This document shows, in pieces, positions 1 to 8,454 of a DNA stretch of 64,000 bases. How positions within the stretch are numbered: position 1 is the stretch's first letter; each line of letters begins with the position of its first letter. A program made the translations under genes and the position numbers. A model generated the notes under the pieces. That model ran no database searches. It worked only from the letters and a program-made list of their open reading frames with translations, and was not told the DNA's origin. The stretch spans positions 54,615 through 118,614 of the forward strand of contig NZ_JAPDNT010000010.1 in NCBI RefSeq assembly GCF_025989185.1, read 5' to 3'. The stretch is from Limobrevibacterium gyesilva. Lineage in GTDB: Bacteria > Pseudomonadota > Alphaproteobacteria > Acetobacterales > Acetobacteraceae.

Positions 1-283
1 ATACACGCGCTCGGACGCCGGCATCCTGCCGGGGAACATGAACGCGCGCATGGTGATCGAGAACTTCATCAACGAATTCCGTTACATGAAGAAGCACAAT
101 GACTGGGGCATCCTGACCTATACGTTCCACCCGCACGTGATCGGGCGCGGGCACCGGATGCTGATGCTCGAACACATGATCGAGACACTGCGCCGCGAGG
201 GCGCCACCTTTGTGACCATGGAGACCGCGGTGGACGAATATCGCCGCAAGTTCCCTGAAGGAGTCAGCCTGCGCGGCGGCTGA
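1..283 (+). CDS. Polysaccharide deacetylase family protein, C-terminal end (partial)
   Basis: The reading frame is open from the first base (codons start at position 2) and stops with TGA at 281-283, so the gene begins upstream of the window. About 93 residues are visible. The stretch WGILTYTFHPHVIGRGHRM followed by a helix and a closing FVTMETAVDEY segment matches the C-terminal part of NodB-type polysaccharide/peptidoglycan deacetylases of the PgdA-like group, where the His of the FHP motif belongs to the active site. The metal-binding Asp/His motifs lie outside the window, so substrate cannot be judged. Relatives act on peptidoglycan, chitin oligomers or, in the PuuE subgroup, on ureides such as allantoin. 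Its closeness to the catabolic genes downstream makes a small-molecule role possible (inference). Confidence 0.8.
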   Translation, partial: YTRSDAGILPGNMNARMVIENFINEFRYMKKHNDWGILTYTFHPHVIGRGHRMLMLEHMIETLRREGATFVTMETAVDEYRRKFPEGVSLRGG

Positions 284-313
284 ACCGGCCCGGGGCGGCG
301 CAGCGGGCCTGCT

Positions 314-1069
314 TCAGCCTGCCACCACGCGCTCGCTGTGCACGCCCCGGCAGTCCATTTCATATTCCAGGTCCACCACTGGCGGGCGATGGAACTGCCA
401 GGTCACGCCATGGCGCGCGGCGCCGCGGCGGACCAGCGCGTCGGGCAGGAACGGGGCGATGTCGTGCACGGTGTAGACCTGCACGCCCGTCGTGTCGGCC
501 CAGCCGAAGCCCAGGGCGGCCATGCGCCGTTCCATCTCGCCCAGCACCCAGTCGGCCTTCATGCGGATCCCTGCCGGCGAGATGTCACCGAGCGCCACGG
601 TGAAATCGCGATAGTTGCCCCTGCCCTCCTCCACCTCGCCGCTGCCGGCGATGACGAAGGACGGCGCGGCGGCGGCATCGGGCACGGTGTATGAGAACGC
701 GTGGAAGCCCGGGGTCGCCGGCGGGTCGATCGCCGGGCAGACATTGGCGCGGGCCACGGGATTGTCACCGCGGGCGAGCAGGCCCCACTCGCTCAGTACA
801 CCCGCGTACGCCTTGTTGAAGTCGAGGAAGCCCTGCTCGGTGAACGGTGCGGGAGAACGAAGCTCGCAGGCGCAGAAGGCGGCCAGCGGTCGGCCGGCGG
901 CGCGCAACGTCTCGGCAATGCGGGCGAAGCCCTGCAGCAGCGGGACGGGATTGGCGAAGCGCACGCGCTCGACGCGATAGCCCGGCAGGGCCGCGACACC
1001 GGCGGAATACTGGAACACGCCCTTGATGAAGCGGTAGCCGCCCTGCGGCGCGTCGATGATCTCGGCCAT
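314..1069 (-). CDS. Possible 2-aminomuconate deaminase of the CnbZ type
   Basis: A 251-residue cytosolic protein starting at the ATG whose product begins MAEIIDAPQ; an in-frame upstream Met lacks support. Features are the N-terminal YRFIKGVFQYSAGV stretch, a central block around residues 80-125 ending in ARANVCP, and a C-terminal VQVYTVHDIAPF block. I recall this pattern from proteins annotated as 2-amino-5-chloromuconate deaminase (CnbZ), a deaminase family of nitroarene catabolism with many uncharacterised relatives in alphaproteobacteria. That assignment is from memory of the pattern, not from an alignment. It has no signal peptide or membrane segment. It sits between a deacetylase and trmO, opposite in direction to the CoA transferase, near an amidase and amidohydrolase, which fits a nitrogen-compound catabolic role. 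Confidence 0.55.
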   Translation of the reverse strand: MAEIIDAPQGGYRFIKGVFQYSAGVAALPGYRVERVRFANPVPLLQGFARIAETLRAAGRPLAAFCACELRSPAPFTEQGFLDFNKAYAGVLSEWGLLARGDNPVARANVCPAIDPPATPGFHAFSYTVPDAAAAPSFVIAGSGEVEEGRGNYRDFTVALGDISPAGIRMKADWVLGEMERRMAALGFGWADTTGVQVYTVHDIAPFLPDALVRRGAARHGVTWQFHRPPVVDLEYEMDCRGVHSERVVAG

Positions 1070-1144
1070 GCTGTCCTCCCGTTCTGCAGTGCAAATGCTA
1101 GCGGCAGGACGGCGCCCTGCCCATGGTCGCACGCGGGTAGGAGG

Positions 1145-1630
1145 CTACCCGCGCGGGCGCAGCGTCGCGTGCCGGGCGAGCCACCCCATGTCGGCATCAG
1201 GCTCGGCATCCGTGGTCGGCAGGTACGGCTTGATGTCGAGCAGCGGCGTGCCATCAAGGCAATCGAGGTAGCGGACGCGCAGCCGCCCGGGTGCGTCGAA
1301 GCCGTCGAAGGCAACGACCGACAGGCCGATCGGATTCGGCCGGCGCGGCGCACGGGTGGCGAATACGCCGCGCGGCTGGGTATCGAAGGGCGGCGTGAAC
1401 ACCAGTTCGGCTTCGCGCGCGTGATCCATCCAGTAGAGCAGGATCAGGTGGCTGAAACCGTCCAGTCCTTGCAGGCCGGGAATGAACTCATCGAACACCG
1501 TTGCGTGGCAGAGCGGCGGCGGATCCGGTTGCCGCCCGTTGCGCGGACACGCCGCGACGCTGCGCCAGGGGGTGGACAGCACGCCGATCGGACGCAGCCG
1601 GATCGCGGCCTCGGTGGCGTCGGTCGGCAT
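1145..1630 (-). CDS. trmO: tRNA (t6A37) N6-methyltransferase TrmO
   Basis: The 161-residue product has the TrmO/YaeB/VirR fold signature: the N-terminal RLRPIGVLSTPWR strand, the DGFSHLILLYWMD block (about residues 61-73) and the highly characteristic RAPRRPNPIGLSVV block (about residues 94-107), closing with LDCLDGTPLLDIKPYLP. TrmO methylates N6 of threonylcarbamoyladenosine 37 in tRNA-Thr using S-adenosylmethionine. The ATG at 1630 is chosen because AGGAG lies seven bases upstream; the frame extends further 5' only through low-quality sequence that overlaps the start of the divergent CoA transferase. It is a housekeeping gene lodged beside catabolic genes and need not share their function. 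Confidence 0.93.
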   Translation of the reverse strand: MPTDATEAAIRLRPIGVLSTPWRSVAACPRNGRQPDPPPLCHATVFDEFIPGLQGLDGFSHLILLYWMDHAREAELVFTPPFDTQPRGVFATRAPRRPNPIGLSVVAFDGFDAPGRLRVRYLDCLDGTPLLDIKPYLPTTDAEPDADMGWLARHATLRPRG

Positions 1631-1794
1631 GGTCAGCACTCCTTTCGCCATCACAGGTGGCAGTCTGCCCGAAAGCCGGCCGTGGAGCAGCCACACCCGC
1701 CCCAGCTTGACACGCGTTCGCCGCGGCTCCCACCGTTCCCGCCGCAGCGATGCGGACGCACCTTGGACCTTCTGGAAGTGGGACGCAGCACGCC

Positions 1795-2958
1795 ATGCCC
1801 GACGCAAGCCAGGCCACAAAGCGCCCGCCGCCGCTCGCCGGTGTGCGCGTCATCGACCTCACGCAGGTCTATAACGGCCCCTACGCCACGTTCATGATGG
1901 CGCGCAACGGCGCCGAGGTGATCAAGATCGAGCCGCCCGGCGGCGAGCATCTCCGCCGTCGCGCCAGTGGCTCCGACCTGCCCTTCGCCATGCTGAACGG
2001 CAACAAGCGCAGCGTGGTGCTGGACCTGAAGACGCCGGAGGGTGTGGCCACTGTGCTGAAGCTGGCGGACAGCGCCGATGTGCTGGTGGAGAATTTCACG
2101 CCCGGCGTCATGGCCCGCCTCGGCCTCGGCTGGGACGTGCTGCGCGAACGCAACCCGCGCCTGATCTACGCCTGCAGCTCCGGCTATGGCATCGACGGAC
2201 CATACCGCGACTATCCCGCCATGGACCTCAGCGTGCAGGCGATGTCAGGGATCCTGGGGATCACAGGCTTTGCGGACCAGCCGCCGGTCAAGACGGGTGC
2301 GACCCTGTGCGACTTCCTCGCCGGCACGCACGTCTACGCCGCGGTGGTGACGGCGCTGTTCGAACGCACCCGCTCCGGCCTCGGCCAGATGGTCGAGATC
2401 GCCATGCTGGAGGCGGCCTATTTCTCCCTGACGTCCAATCTCGGCACGTTGTTCCGCGCGGGCGGCGGCGAGGTTGGCCGCACCGGAAATCGCCATGGCG
2501 GCCTGTCGATCTGCCCGTACAACGTCTATCCCGCCAAGGACGGCTTCGTTGCCATCCTGTGCAGCAACGACAAGCATTTCGCTTCGCTGACGAAGGCACT
2601 GGACATGCCGGAACTCGGCAACGACCCGCGCTATGGCACCAACAAGGGCCGTGTCGCCGCCATGGAGGCGATCGACGCCTGTATCGGCGCGCGCATGTCC
2701 ACGCTCACGAAGGCGGAAGCGTTCGCGCGGCTGATGCGCCACCACGTGCCCTCCGCCCCCGTGCGCACGTTGCGCGAGGTCGTCGACGACCCGCATCTGC
2801 ACGCCCGCGGCGCGCTGCGCTGGATCGACCATCCGCAGCACGGTCGCCTGGTGATCGCGGAGTCTCCCTTGCGCCTGCATGGCTGCGAGCGCGCGGACGA
2901 CGCCCCCAGTGTCCCGCTGGGGCAGGACACCGAGGCCGTCCTCCGGTCGATCGCCTAG
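1795..2958 (+). CDS. CaiB/BaiF (family III) CoA transferase
   Basis: A 388-residue family III CoA transferase. The N-terminal GVRVIDLTQVYNGPYATFMM motif (about residues 15-34) and AEVIKIEPPGGE are diagnostic; the catalytic Asp that forms the acyl-aspartyl anhydride is D144 in YPAMDLSVQAMSG. Family members move CoA between carboxylic acids (carnitine, formate/oxalate, succinate/itaconate types); the substrate cannot be read from sequence. The start is the ATG giving MPDASQ, since the frame upstream overlaps the divergent trmO region and is not conserved in character. It ends tail-to-tail with the amidase gene, the two stops sharing CTAG at 2955-2958. It is the only plus-strand enzyme gene before the amidohydrolase at 5901. 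Confidence 0.92.
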   Translation: MPDASQATKRPPPLAGVRVIDLTQVYNGPYATFMMARNGAEVIKIEPPGGEHLRRRASGSDLPFAMLNGNKRSVVLDLKTPEGVATVLKLADSADVLVENFTPGVMARLGLGWDVLRERNPRLIYACSSGYGIDGPYRDYPAMDLSVQAMSGILGITGFADQPPVKTGATLCDFLAGTHVYAAVVTALFERTRSGLGQMVEIAMLEAAYFSLTSNLGTLFRAGGGEVGRTGNRHGGLSICPYNVYPAKDGFVAILCSNDKHFASLTKALDMPELGNDPRYGTNKGRVAAMEAIDACIGARMSTLTKAEAFARLMRHHVPSAPVRTLREVVDDPHLHARGALRWIDHPQHGRLVIAESPLRLHGCERADDAPSVPLGQDTEAVLRSIA

Positions 2959-4367
2959 CCGAGCTTCGGCCGCTTGTCCGCCCAGGGCAGCACCTTCTCG
3001 AACGCCGCCGAGGCCTGGAACACGCCGAGGTCGTCGAAGCGCTTGCCGACGATCTGCAGCCCCACCGGCAGCCCTTCCGCCGTGAAGCCACAGGGCACGG
3101 TGGCCGCGGGATTCCAGGACATGTTGAACGGATAGGAGAACTCCGCCCAGCTCAGCCAGTCCCATGGGTGTTCGGGCCAGTGCGCGGGCTGCAGCCGCTC
3201 CGCCGGGAAGGCGGCCACGGACACGGTGGGGGTGACCAGGAAATCCCAGTCCTCGAAGAACATCTGGATGTCCGCGATATACGCCATCTTGCGCTCGCGC
3301 AGCGCCTGATAGCCGGACATCGTGACGTCGGCCCCCTCACGGATGCAGGCCACCAGGCCCGGGTCCATCTTGTCCGCCCACTCCGGCAGATAGCGTTGCA
3401 GGCGCGTCATGTGCGCCGACCAGAACCCGCGGGCGAGTTCCGGCCCCTTCGGCCCCCAATGCGGCGTCACCTCCTCCATGACAGCGCCGGACGCGGCAGC
3501 GAAACGCTCGGCGGCACTGCGCACCAGTGCGGCGACGTCGGGATCGACGCGTGCATGGCCGAGATCGGGGCTGAAGGCGATCCGGCGCCCGGCGATGCCG
3601 TCGTGCAGCCGGCCCAGATAGTCCGCCGGCCACGTTTCGCATGTCGTGTGGTCCAGCGGATGCGGTCCGGCCATCACCGCCATCATCAGCGCCGAGTCCG
3701 CCACCGTGCGCGTCATCGGCCCGATATGGGAGGTGTAGTCGCCGGCGCCCACGGGATGGTACGGCACCCGGCCAAAGGTCGGCTTCAGCCCGTAGATGCC
3801 GCAGAAATGCGAGGGCATGCGCACCGACCCCGCACCATCACTGCCCTGGTGCAATGGCCCGTAGCCGGCCGCCGACGCCGCCCCCGCGCCGGCCGAGGAA
3901 GCGCCGGCGTTGTAGCCGAATTTCCACGGGTTATGCGTGATCCCCGTCAGCGGGCAGCGGCTGACGCCGGTCCAGCCGAACTCCGACGTGGTGGTCTTGC
4001 CCAGCACGACGCCACCGGCATCCTGCAAGCGAGTCACCACCGGCGTGTCGATCGGCGGGCGATTGCCCTGCATGATCCGGCTGCCGGACTGGGTCGGCAT
4101 GTCCTTCGTCCAGGCCAGGTCCTTGATGGTGACGGGCACGCCGTGCAGCGGTCCGATCGGCCCCCCGCTCATCAGCGCCGCCTCGGCCTTGCGGGCCGCA
4201 TCCATCGCCTGATCGCCGGCCAGGAAAGCAAAAGCGTTGACCTTCGGCTCCAGCCGCTCGATGCGCGCCAGGATGGTCGAGACGACCTCCACCGGCGAGA
4301 TCTTCTTCTGCCGGATCATCGGCGCAAGTTCGGTCGCGGGCAGGAAGCCCAGATCCTCGTCGTTCAT
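2955..4367 (-). CDS. Amidase (amidase signature family)
   Basis: A 470-residue amidase-signature hydrolase. The Ser-cisSer-Lys triad is visible: K82 in VTIKDLAW, cis-Ser S157 in NAGASSAG, and nucleophile S181 in GSDGAGSVRMPS; the 75- and 24-residue spacings equal those of FAAH and related enzymes. Such proteins hydrolyse linear amides or carbamates; GatA is a paralogue, but no gatB/gatC lie here, so a catabolic amidase is preferred. The start is MNDEDLGF. It lies 10 bases upstream of the end of the aminotransferase gene (stop 4378), so the two are probably cotranscribed with the aminotransferase first. Confidence 0.93.
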   Translation of the reverse strand: MNDEDLGFLPATELAPMIRQKKISPVEVVSTILARIERLEPKVNAFAFLAGDQAMDAARKAEAALMSGGPIGPLHGVPVTIKDLAWTKDMPTQSGSRIMQGNRPPIDTPVVTRLQDAGGVVLGKTTTSEFGWTGVSRCPLTGITHNPWKFGYNAGASSAGAGAASAAGYGPLHQGSDGAGSVRMPSHFCGIYGLKPTFGRVPYHPVGAGDYTSHIGPMTRTVADSALMMAVMAGPHPLDHTTCETWPADYLGRLHDGIAGRRIAFSPDLGHARVDPDVAALVRSAAERFAAASGAVMEEVTPHWGPKGPELARGFWSAHMTRLQRYLPEWADKMDPGLVACIREGADVTMSGYQALRERKMAYIADIQMFFEDWDFLVTPTVSVAAFPAERLQPAHWPEHPWDWLSWAEFSYPFNMSWNPAATVPCGFTAEGLPVGLQIVGKRFDDLGVFQASAAFEKVLPWADKRPKLG

Positions 4368-4377
4368 GTCGTTTCCT

Positions 4378-5775
4378 TCAGGCGGGCAGTTCGTTCTCGG
4401 CGCGCAGCATGCGGATGGACTCGCGGAAGGCGGCAACGGTGTCCGCGATGTCCGAGGCCTGATGGGCCGCCGAGGTGAAGCCGCCCAGGCGCGGATTCAG
4501 GTCCACCCCGTTCACCAGCATCGCCAGCCGCATGCGCGCGGAGAGCTGCGCCGGCTGGGCCTTCAACTCGTCCATGCTGGCGGCATGCGGGTCGAACGTC
4601 GCCGGCGTGATGTCGCGGCCCTGCGGGTTCATGAACAGATGGAAGCCGGAGGTGGTGCCGTACACCGCCCAGGGCACCCGCTCCTGCGTCAGCACCTCGT
4701 TGAGCCCGGCGCGCAGTTCCGCGGCGCGGGCCGAAGCGACATCGTTCGCATCGGTCTCGGCCAGGATCGTCAGCGCCGCGATGCCGGCTGCGGCCGACAC
4801 CGGGTTGGCGTTGAACGTGCCGGGATGGCCGATCTTCTCGCGCCCGGCAGCGGCCGCGGCGGCGAAGTCCAGCAGGTCCAGGATGTCCTTGCGCCCCGCC
4901 ACCGCCGCACCGGGCATGCCGCCGGCGACGATTTTCGCGAAACTGGAAAGATCCGGCCGGATGCCGAACGCCACCTGGGCGCCACCACGCGACGTGCGGA
5001 AGCCGGTCACCACCTCATCGAAGATCAGCAACGCCCCGTGCGCCTGGGTCAGCGCGCGCAGGCCATGCAGGAACTCCGGCTTCAGCGGCACCTGGCCGAA
5101 CGACGAGCCCGTGGGCTCCAGGATGATCGCGGCGATGTCCGGGTTGGTCTTCAATACCGCCGCCACCGCATCGATGTCGCCGGGGCTCACCAGCACTGTC
5201 TTGTCGGCGATCCCTTGCAGCACGCCGGGAGTCGGCGAGCCGTCGAAATGGTTCGAGTAGCCGCTGGTCATGTGATCGTGCCAGCCGTGGAAATGGCCCT
5301 TGAAGCGCAGCAGCGTCGATCGCCCGGTGAAGGCGCGCGCCAGGCGCACGGCCATCAGCGTGGCCTCGGTGCCCGAATTGGTGAAACGCACCCGCTCGGC
5401 CGAGGGGATCAGCCGCTGGATCGCCCGCGCCCAGCCGATCTCGCGGGGGTGGCTGGCGCCGAACTGCGAGCCCTCCGCGGCCGCTTCGGCGATGGCGGCG
5501 GCCACCGTCGGGTGGCCATGGCCGAGGATCAGCGCGCCATGTCCGCCGAAGAAATCGACGTAGCGGTTGCCGTCCACGTCCCATTTATGCGGCCCCTGGG
5601 CGCGGGCCACGTAGATGCCGTACGGGTCGACATGGCGGGCATCGTGCGTGATGCCGCTCGGCAGCAGGTCCGCGGCCTGGCGCGCCAGGTCGGCCGAGCC
5701 GGGCGTGCGCTGGCGATATGCCGTAACGATGCGGGAATTGATGCGGGGGTCGTCAAGGACCATTGCCGTTGACAT
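4378..5775 (-). CDS. Class III PLP aminotransferase, glutamate-1-semialdehyde aminomutase-like
   Basis: A 465-residue fold-type I class III aminotransferase. Visible PLP features are NSGTEA (133-138), IFDEVVTGFR with D253 that contacts the pyridine nitrogen, and the Schiff-base lysine K281 in SSFAKIVAGG. The closest familiar family is HemL-like glutamate-1-semialdehyde 2,1-aminomutase, but GSAM proper is shorter and alphaproteobacteria make ALA by HemA from glycine, so this is more likely a catabolic transaminase for an omega-amino acid or beta-amino acid (inference). The start is well set: AGGAGG sits five bases before the ATG. It is first of an aminotransferase-amidase pair, and its 5' end is close to the divergent amidohydrolase gene, sharing one promoter region. 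Confidence 0.9.
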   Translation of the reverse strand: MSTAMVLDDPRINSRIVTAYRQRTPGSADLARQAADLLPSGITHDARHVDPYGIYVARAQGPHKWDVDGNRYVDFFGGHGALILGHGHPTVAAAIAEAAAEGSQFGASHPREIGWARAIQRLIPSAERVRFTNSGTEATLMAVRLARAFTGRSTLLRFKGHFHGWHDHMTSGYSNHFDGSPTPGVLQGIADKTVLVSPGDIDAVAAVLKTNPDIAAIILEPTGSSFGQVPLKPEFLHGLRALTQAHGALLIFDEVVTGFRTSRGGAQVAFGIRPDLSSFAKIVAGGMPGAAVAGRKDILDLLDFAAAAAAGREKIGHPGTFNANPVSAAAGIAALTILAETDANDVASARAAELRAGLNEVLTQERVPWAVYGTTSGFHLFMNPQGRDITPATFDPHAASMDELKAQPAQLSARMRLAMLVNGVDLNPRLGGFTSAAHQASDIADTVAAFRESIRMLRAENELPA

Positions 5776-5900
5776 CGGCGCCTCCTGAGCATGAAGCGGC
5801 CAGTGTGCGACGGTCCGCGCCGCTTGGGGAGGGGTTGCGTAAATCTTTCCGTCCGCCGACCATCGGCGGACGCAAAAGACGCAAGGATGGAGGCGGCCGG

Positions 5901-7028
5901 ATGTTCGATCTCGTGTTGCAAGGCGGTCGTGTGATCGACCCGGCGCAGAACCTGAACGAGGCGCTCGATGTCGCGTTCGCCGGCGGCAAGGTGGCCGCGA
6001 TCGGCAAGGACCTCGGCCCCGCCGCCGAGACCCGCGACGTGTCGGGCAAGATGGTGGTGCCCGGGCTGATCGACCTGCACACCCATGTCTATTGGGGCGG
6101 CACCTCGCTCGGCGTGGACCCCGACGACTACGCGCGCTTCAGCGGCTGCACCACGCTGGTGGACGCCGGCTCGGCCGGCCCGGGCAACATCCACGGGTTC
6201 CGCAAGCACGTCATCGAGCGGTCGGACGTGCGCATCCTGCCGTTCCTGAATATCGCGTTCCCCGGCATCTTCGGCCTGCACTGGGAGGTGAGCTTCGGCG
6301 AGTGCAGCGACCTGCGGCTGGTCAACTCCCGCGTCTGCCTGGCCGTGGCCAAGGAGCAGGCCGACCTCATCGTCGGCATCAAGGTGCGTGTGGGCGGCGG
6401 CACCTCCGGCGCGCTCGGCATCGTCCCCATGCAGATGGCGCTGGAAGTGGCCGAGCATATGGGCCTGCCGCTGATGAGCCATCTGGACGCGCCGCCGCCG
6501 CCCCGCAGCGAGGTGATGAAGCTGATGCGCGGCGGCGACATCCTGACGCATTGCTTCCGCCCCTTCCCCAACGCCCCCGCCGCCGCCGACGGCAGCGTGG
6601 AACAGGACGTGCTGGACGCCCGCGCCCGCGGCGTGATCTTCGACATCGGCCATGGCCGCGGCTCGTTCGGGTTCGAGACCGCCATGGCCATGCTGAAGAA
6701 CGGCTTCCTGCCGGACGTGATCTCGTCCGACGTGCACCTGACCTCGATCGGCGGGCCCGCCTACAACATGCTGGTCACCATGTCGAAGTTCCTGCGCATG
6801 GGCGTGCCGTTGAACGAAGTGATCCGCGCCAGCACCATCAACGCCGCCAGCGCGGTGCGAGTGCAGGACCGCGGCACGCTGAAGCCCGGGCTGCTGGGCG
6901 ACGCCACCATCCTGGAGATGGAACGGGGAAAGTTCACCTTCATGGACGTGGTGGGCGAGACGCTGGACAGCGACGAGCAGTTGGCCTGCCGCGGCATCGT
7001 GCTTGGCGGCAAGTGGTGGCACGGCTGA
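5901..7028 (+). CDS. Amidohydrolase / dihydroorotase-like metallohydrolase
   Basis: A 375-residue amidohydrolase-superfamily protein. The entry strand MFDLVLQGGRVIDP, the GLIDLHTHVYWGG motif with metal ligands H60 and H62, a further His in LMSHLDAPPPP, and the late SSDVHLTS Asp segment show a TIM-barrel metallohydrolase of the amidohydrolase/deacetylase subgroup (relatives open cyclic amides or deacetylate amino sugars and amino acids). The start is the ATG after GGAGGCGG; the frame extends further 5' into the aminotransferase gene but that part looks noncoding. It is divergent from the aminotransferase-amidase pair and convergent with the DHDPS-like gene, separated by a shared hairpin. Confidence 0.88.
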   Translation: MFDLVLQGGRVIDPAQNLNEALDVAFAGGKVAAIGKDLGPAAETRDVSGKMVVPGLIDLHTHVYWGGTSLGVDPDDYARFSGCTTLVDAGSAGPGNIHGFRKHVIERSDVRILPFLNIAFPGIFGLHWEVSFGECSDLRLVNSRVCLAVAKEQADLIVGIKVRVGGGTSGALGIVPMQMALEVAEHMGLPLMSHLDAPPPPRSEVMKLMRGGDILTHCFRPFPNAPAAADGSVEQDVLDARARGVIFDIGHGRGSFGFETAMAMLKNGFLPDVISSDVHLTSIGGPAYNMLVTMSKFLRMGVPLNEVIRASTINAASAVRVQDRGTLKPGLLGDATILEMERGKFTFMDVVGETLDSDEQLACRGIVLGGKWWHG

Positions 7029-7044
7029 GCCCTGCGGCTCAGCC
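7023..7044. terminator. Perfect hairpin containing both convergent stop codons
   Basis: GGCTGAGCC (7023-7031), four-base loop CTGC, GGCTCAGCC (7036-7044): a perfect 9-bp stem. The TGA of the plus-strand amidohydrolase lies in the left arm and the stop of the minus-strand lyase lies in the right arm, so it can work in both directions. There is no T-run, so its strength as an intrinsic terminator is uncertain. Confidence 0.6.
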
Positions 7045-7959
7045 GATCTCCCGCAGCCGCTTCTCCTGCCGGGCCAGCAGGAACTCCACCTCGGCGATGT
7101 CGCGCGCCGTCAGCGTCACCCGCGGCGCGCGCTGCGCAGCGGACGGAATCGCGCCGCGCCTGGCCAGCACGAATTTGCGCACCGCCAGCCCCGGTCCCGG
7201 CTGCTGCTCGTAGCGCGCCAGCGGCAGATAGGCGTCGAAGATGTCGGCGGCTCGGCCGGGGTCGCCGGCTTCGTGCGCGGCCACGACGCCTGCCATCATT
7301 TCGGGAAACGCGAACCCGGTCATCGCCCCGTCGGCGCCGCGGCGCAGTTCCTCGGGCAGGAACAGCCCGCCATTGCCCACCAGGATGCTGATGCGGCGCA
7401 TGTCCGGCACGTCGCGCAGCGCCGAGATCTTGGCCAGCCCGGGCCAGTCCTCGTGCTTCAGCATCACGCAGGTCGGCAGCGCATCGACCACGCGGCGGAT
7501 CACGCCCGGTGCGATCTGCACGCCATTGGCCTGCGGAAAGTCCTGCAGCACCCAGGGGATATCGCCCAGCGTCTCCGCCACCTGGCGGAAATAGCCGAAG
7601 ATGGCATCGTCCGTGCGCAGATTGGGTTGCGGCGCCACCATCACCCCGGCCGCGCCCCCCTCCATCACCGCCGTCGAGAGGTCTCGCATCGCCGCGAAGC
7701 CCGGGCTGGACACGCCGACCACCACTGGCACACGGCCGGCCACGCGCTGCACGACACGCCGCGTGAAAACCAACGCCTCCGCGCCGGACAACTTTGGCGC
7801 CTCGCCCATCATGCCCAGGATGGTCAGGCCGGTGGCGCCACGCTCCAGATAGAACTCCACCAGCCCATCCGTGCCCGCCAGGTCGAGCGCGCCGTCGTCG
7901 CGGAACGGCGTCACGGCAATGATGAAAACGCCGCGCGCGGTCTCGTCCAGCCGGTTCAT
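7039..7959 (-). CDS. Dihydrodipicolinate synthase family lyase
   Basis: A 306-residue class I aldolase/lyase of the DapA family. The barrel opens with GVFIIAVTPF; the Schiff-base lysine is K168 in CVMLKHEDWPG. The usual GTTGE motif is GMMGE here and the usual catalytic Tyr of the YNVP motif is replaced (LQDFP, residues 138-142), so it is not a true DapA; relatives cleave or form pyruvate adducts of various 2-oxo acids. The start is the ATG giving MNRLDETARG. It is probably the last enzymatic step of the neighbouring catabolic group, giving pyruvate or a semialdehyde (inference). Confidence 0.85.
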   Translation of the reverse strand: MNRLDETARGVFIIAVTPFRDDGALDLAGTDGLVEFYLERGATGLTILGMMGEAPKLSGAEALVFTRRVVQRVAGRVPVVVGVSSPGFAAMRDLSTAVMEGGAAGVMVAPQPNLRTDDAIFGYFRQVAETLGDIPWVLQDFPQANGVQIAPGVIRRVVDALPTCVMLKHEDWPGLAKISALRDVPDMRRISILVGNGGLFLPEELRRGADGAMTGFAFPEMMAGVVAAHEAGDPGRAADIFDAYLPLARYEQQPGPGLAVRKFVLARRGAIPSAAQRAPRVTLTARDIAEVEFLLARQEKRLREIG

Positions 7960-7995
7960 GCCGTTCCGCCTTTTGCCTTGTCCCGAGCCGCCGCC

Positions 7996-8238
7996 TTAAA
8001 CGGTTTTGTGCGTGCCGTCGCAGAGCGGCCGGTGGCCGCTGTGCTTGCAGGCGCAGAACCACACGTCGCCATCCTTCTCGGCCTTGTAATGCACGGGCGT
8101 GAACGGCCCGCCTTTATGGGAGCCGTCGCAGAAGGGCTGTGTGCCGCTCTTGCCGCAAGCGCACCAATAATACGACTTCCCGGCCTCCACGGTGACCTTG
8201 ATGGGTGCCCTTGCGGCAATCACGGGTGATTCGGACAT
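7996..8238 (-). CDS. Double CDGSH iron-sulfur protein
   Basis: An 80-residue protein with two complete CDGSH-type cluster motifs: C26, C28, C37, H41 (CACGKSG then PFCDGSH) and C62, C64, C73, H77 (CACKHSG then PLCDGTH). Each set binds one [2Fe-2S] cluster with three Cys and one His, as in the mitoNEET/Miner2 (CISD3) group. Bacterial members are cytosolic electron or cluster carriers of unclear partner. The start follows AGGAAG on the minus strand; the longer frame upstream overlaps the RND promoter region and is rejected. The gene is 36 bases after the start of the lyase gene and may be read with it. Confidence 0.93.
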   Translation of the reverse strand: MSESPVIAARAPIKVTVEAGKSYYWCACGKSGTQPFCDGSHKGGPFTPVHYKAEKDGDVWFCACKHSGHRPLCDGTHKTV

Positions 8239-8454
8239 GCTTCTGCTTCCTGCCTGCTGGCCACGCATGGGCCGCACACGACATCGTAACGCCCGCCTCG
8301 CCCGGCTGCCAACTCGTCCGCCCGCCCCTGTGCGCCTGGCGTTTTTCGCCGCAATCCCGGCATCGCTGGCCCGGGACATGTCCGGCGCCACGATTCCACG
8401 CTCCGCGGCAAATCCATGCTATTTGTTTGAACGGCCAGTCGACGGAGAACCAGC

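Noticed and set aside
2307..4478. 723-residue plus-strand open frame
   Set aside because: It covers the CoA transferase in another frame and runs antisense to the amidase. No domain; both real genes have clear catalytic motifs.
8374..8383. GGACATGTCC palindrome upstream of the RND operon
   Set aside because: Only 10 bp with no flanking symmetry or adjacent regulator; too short to call an operator.
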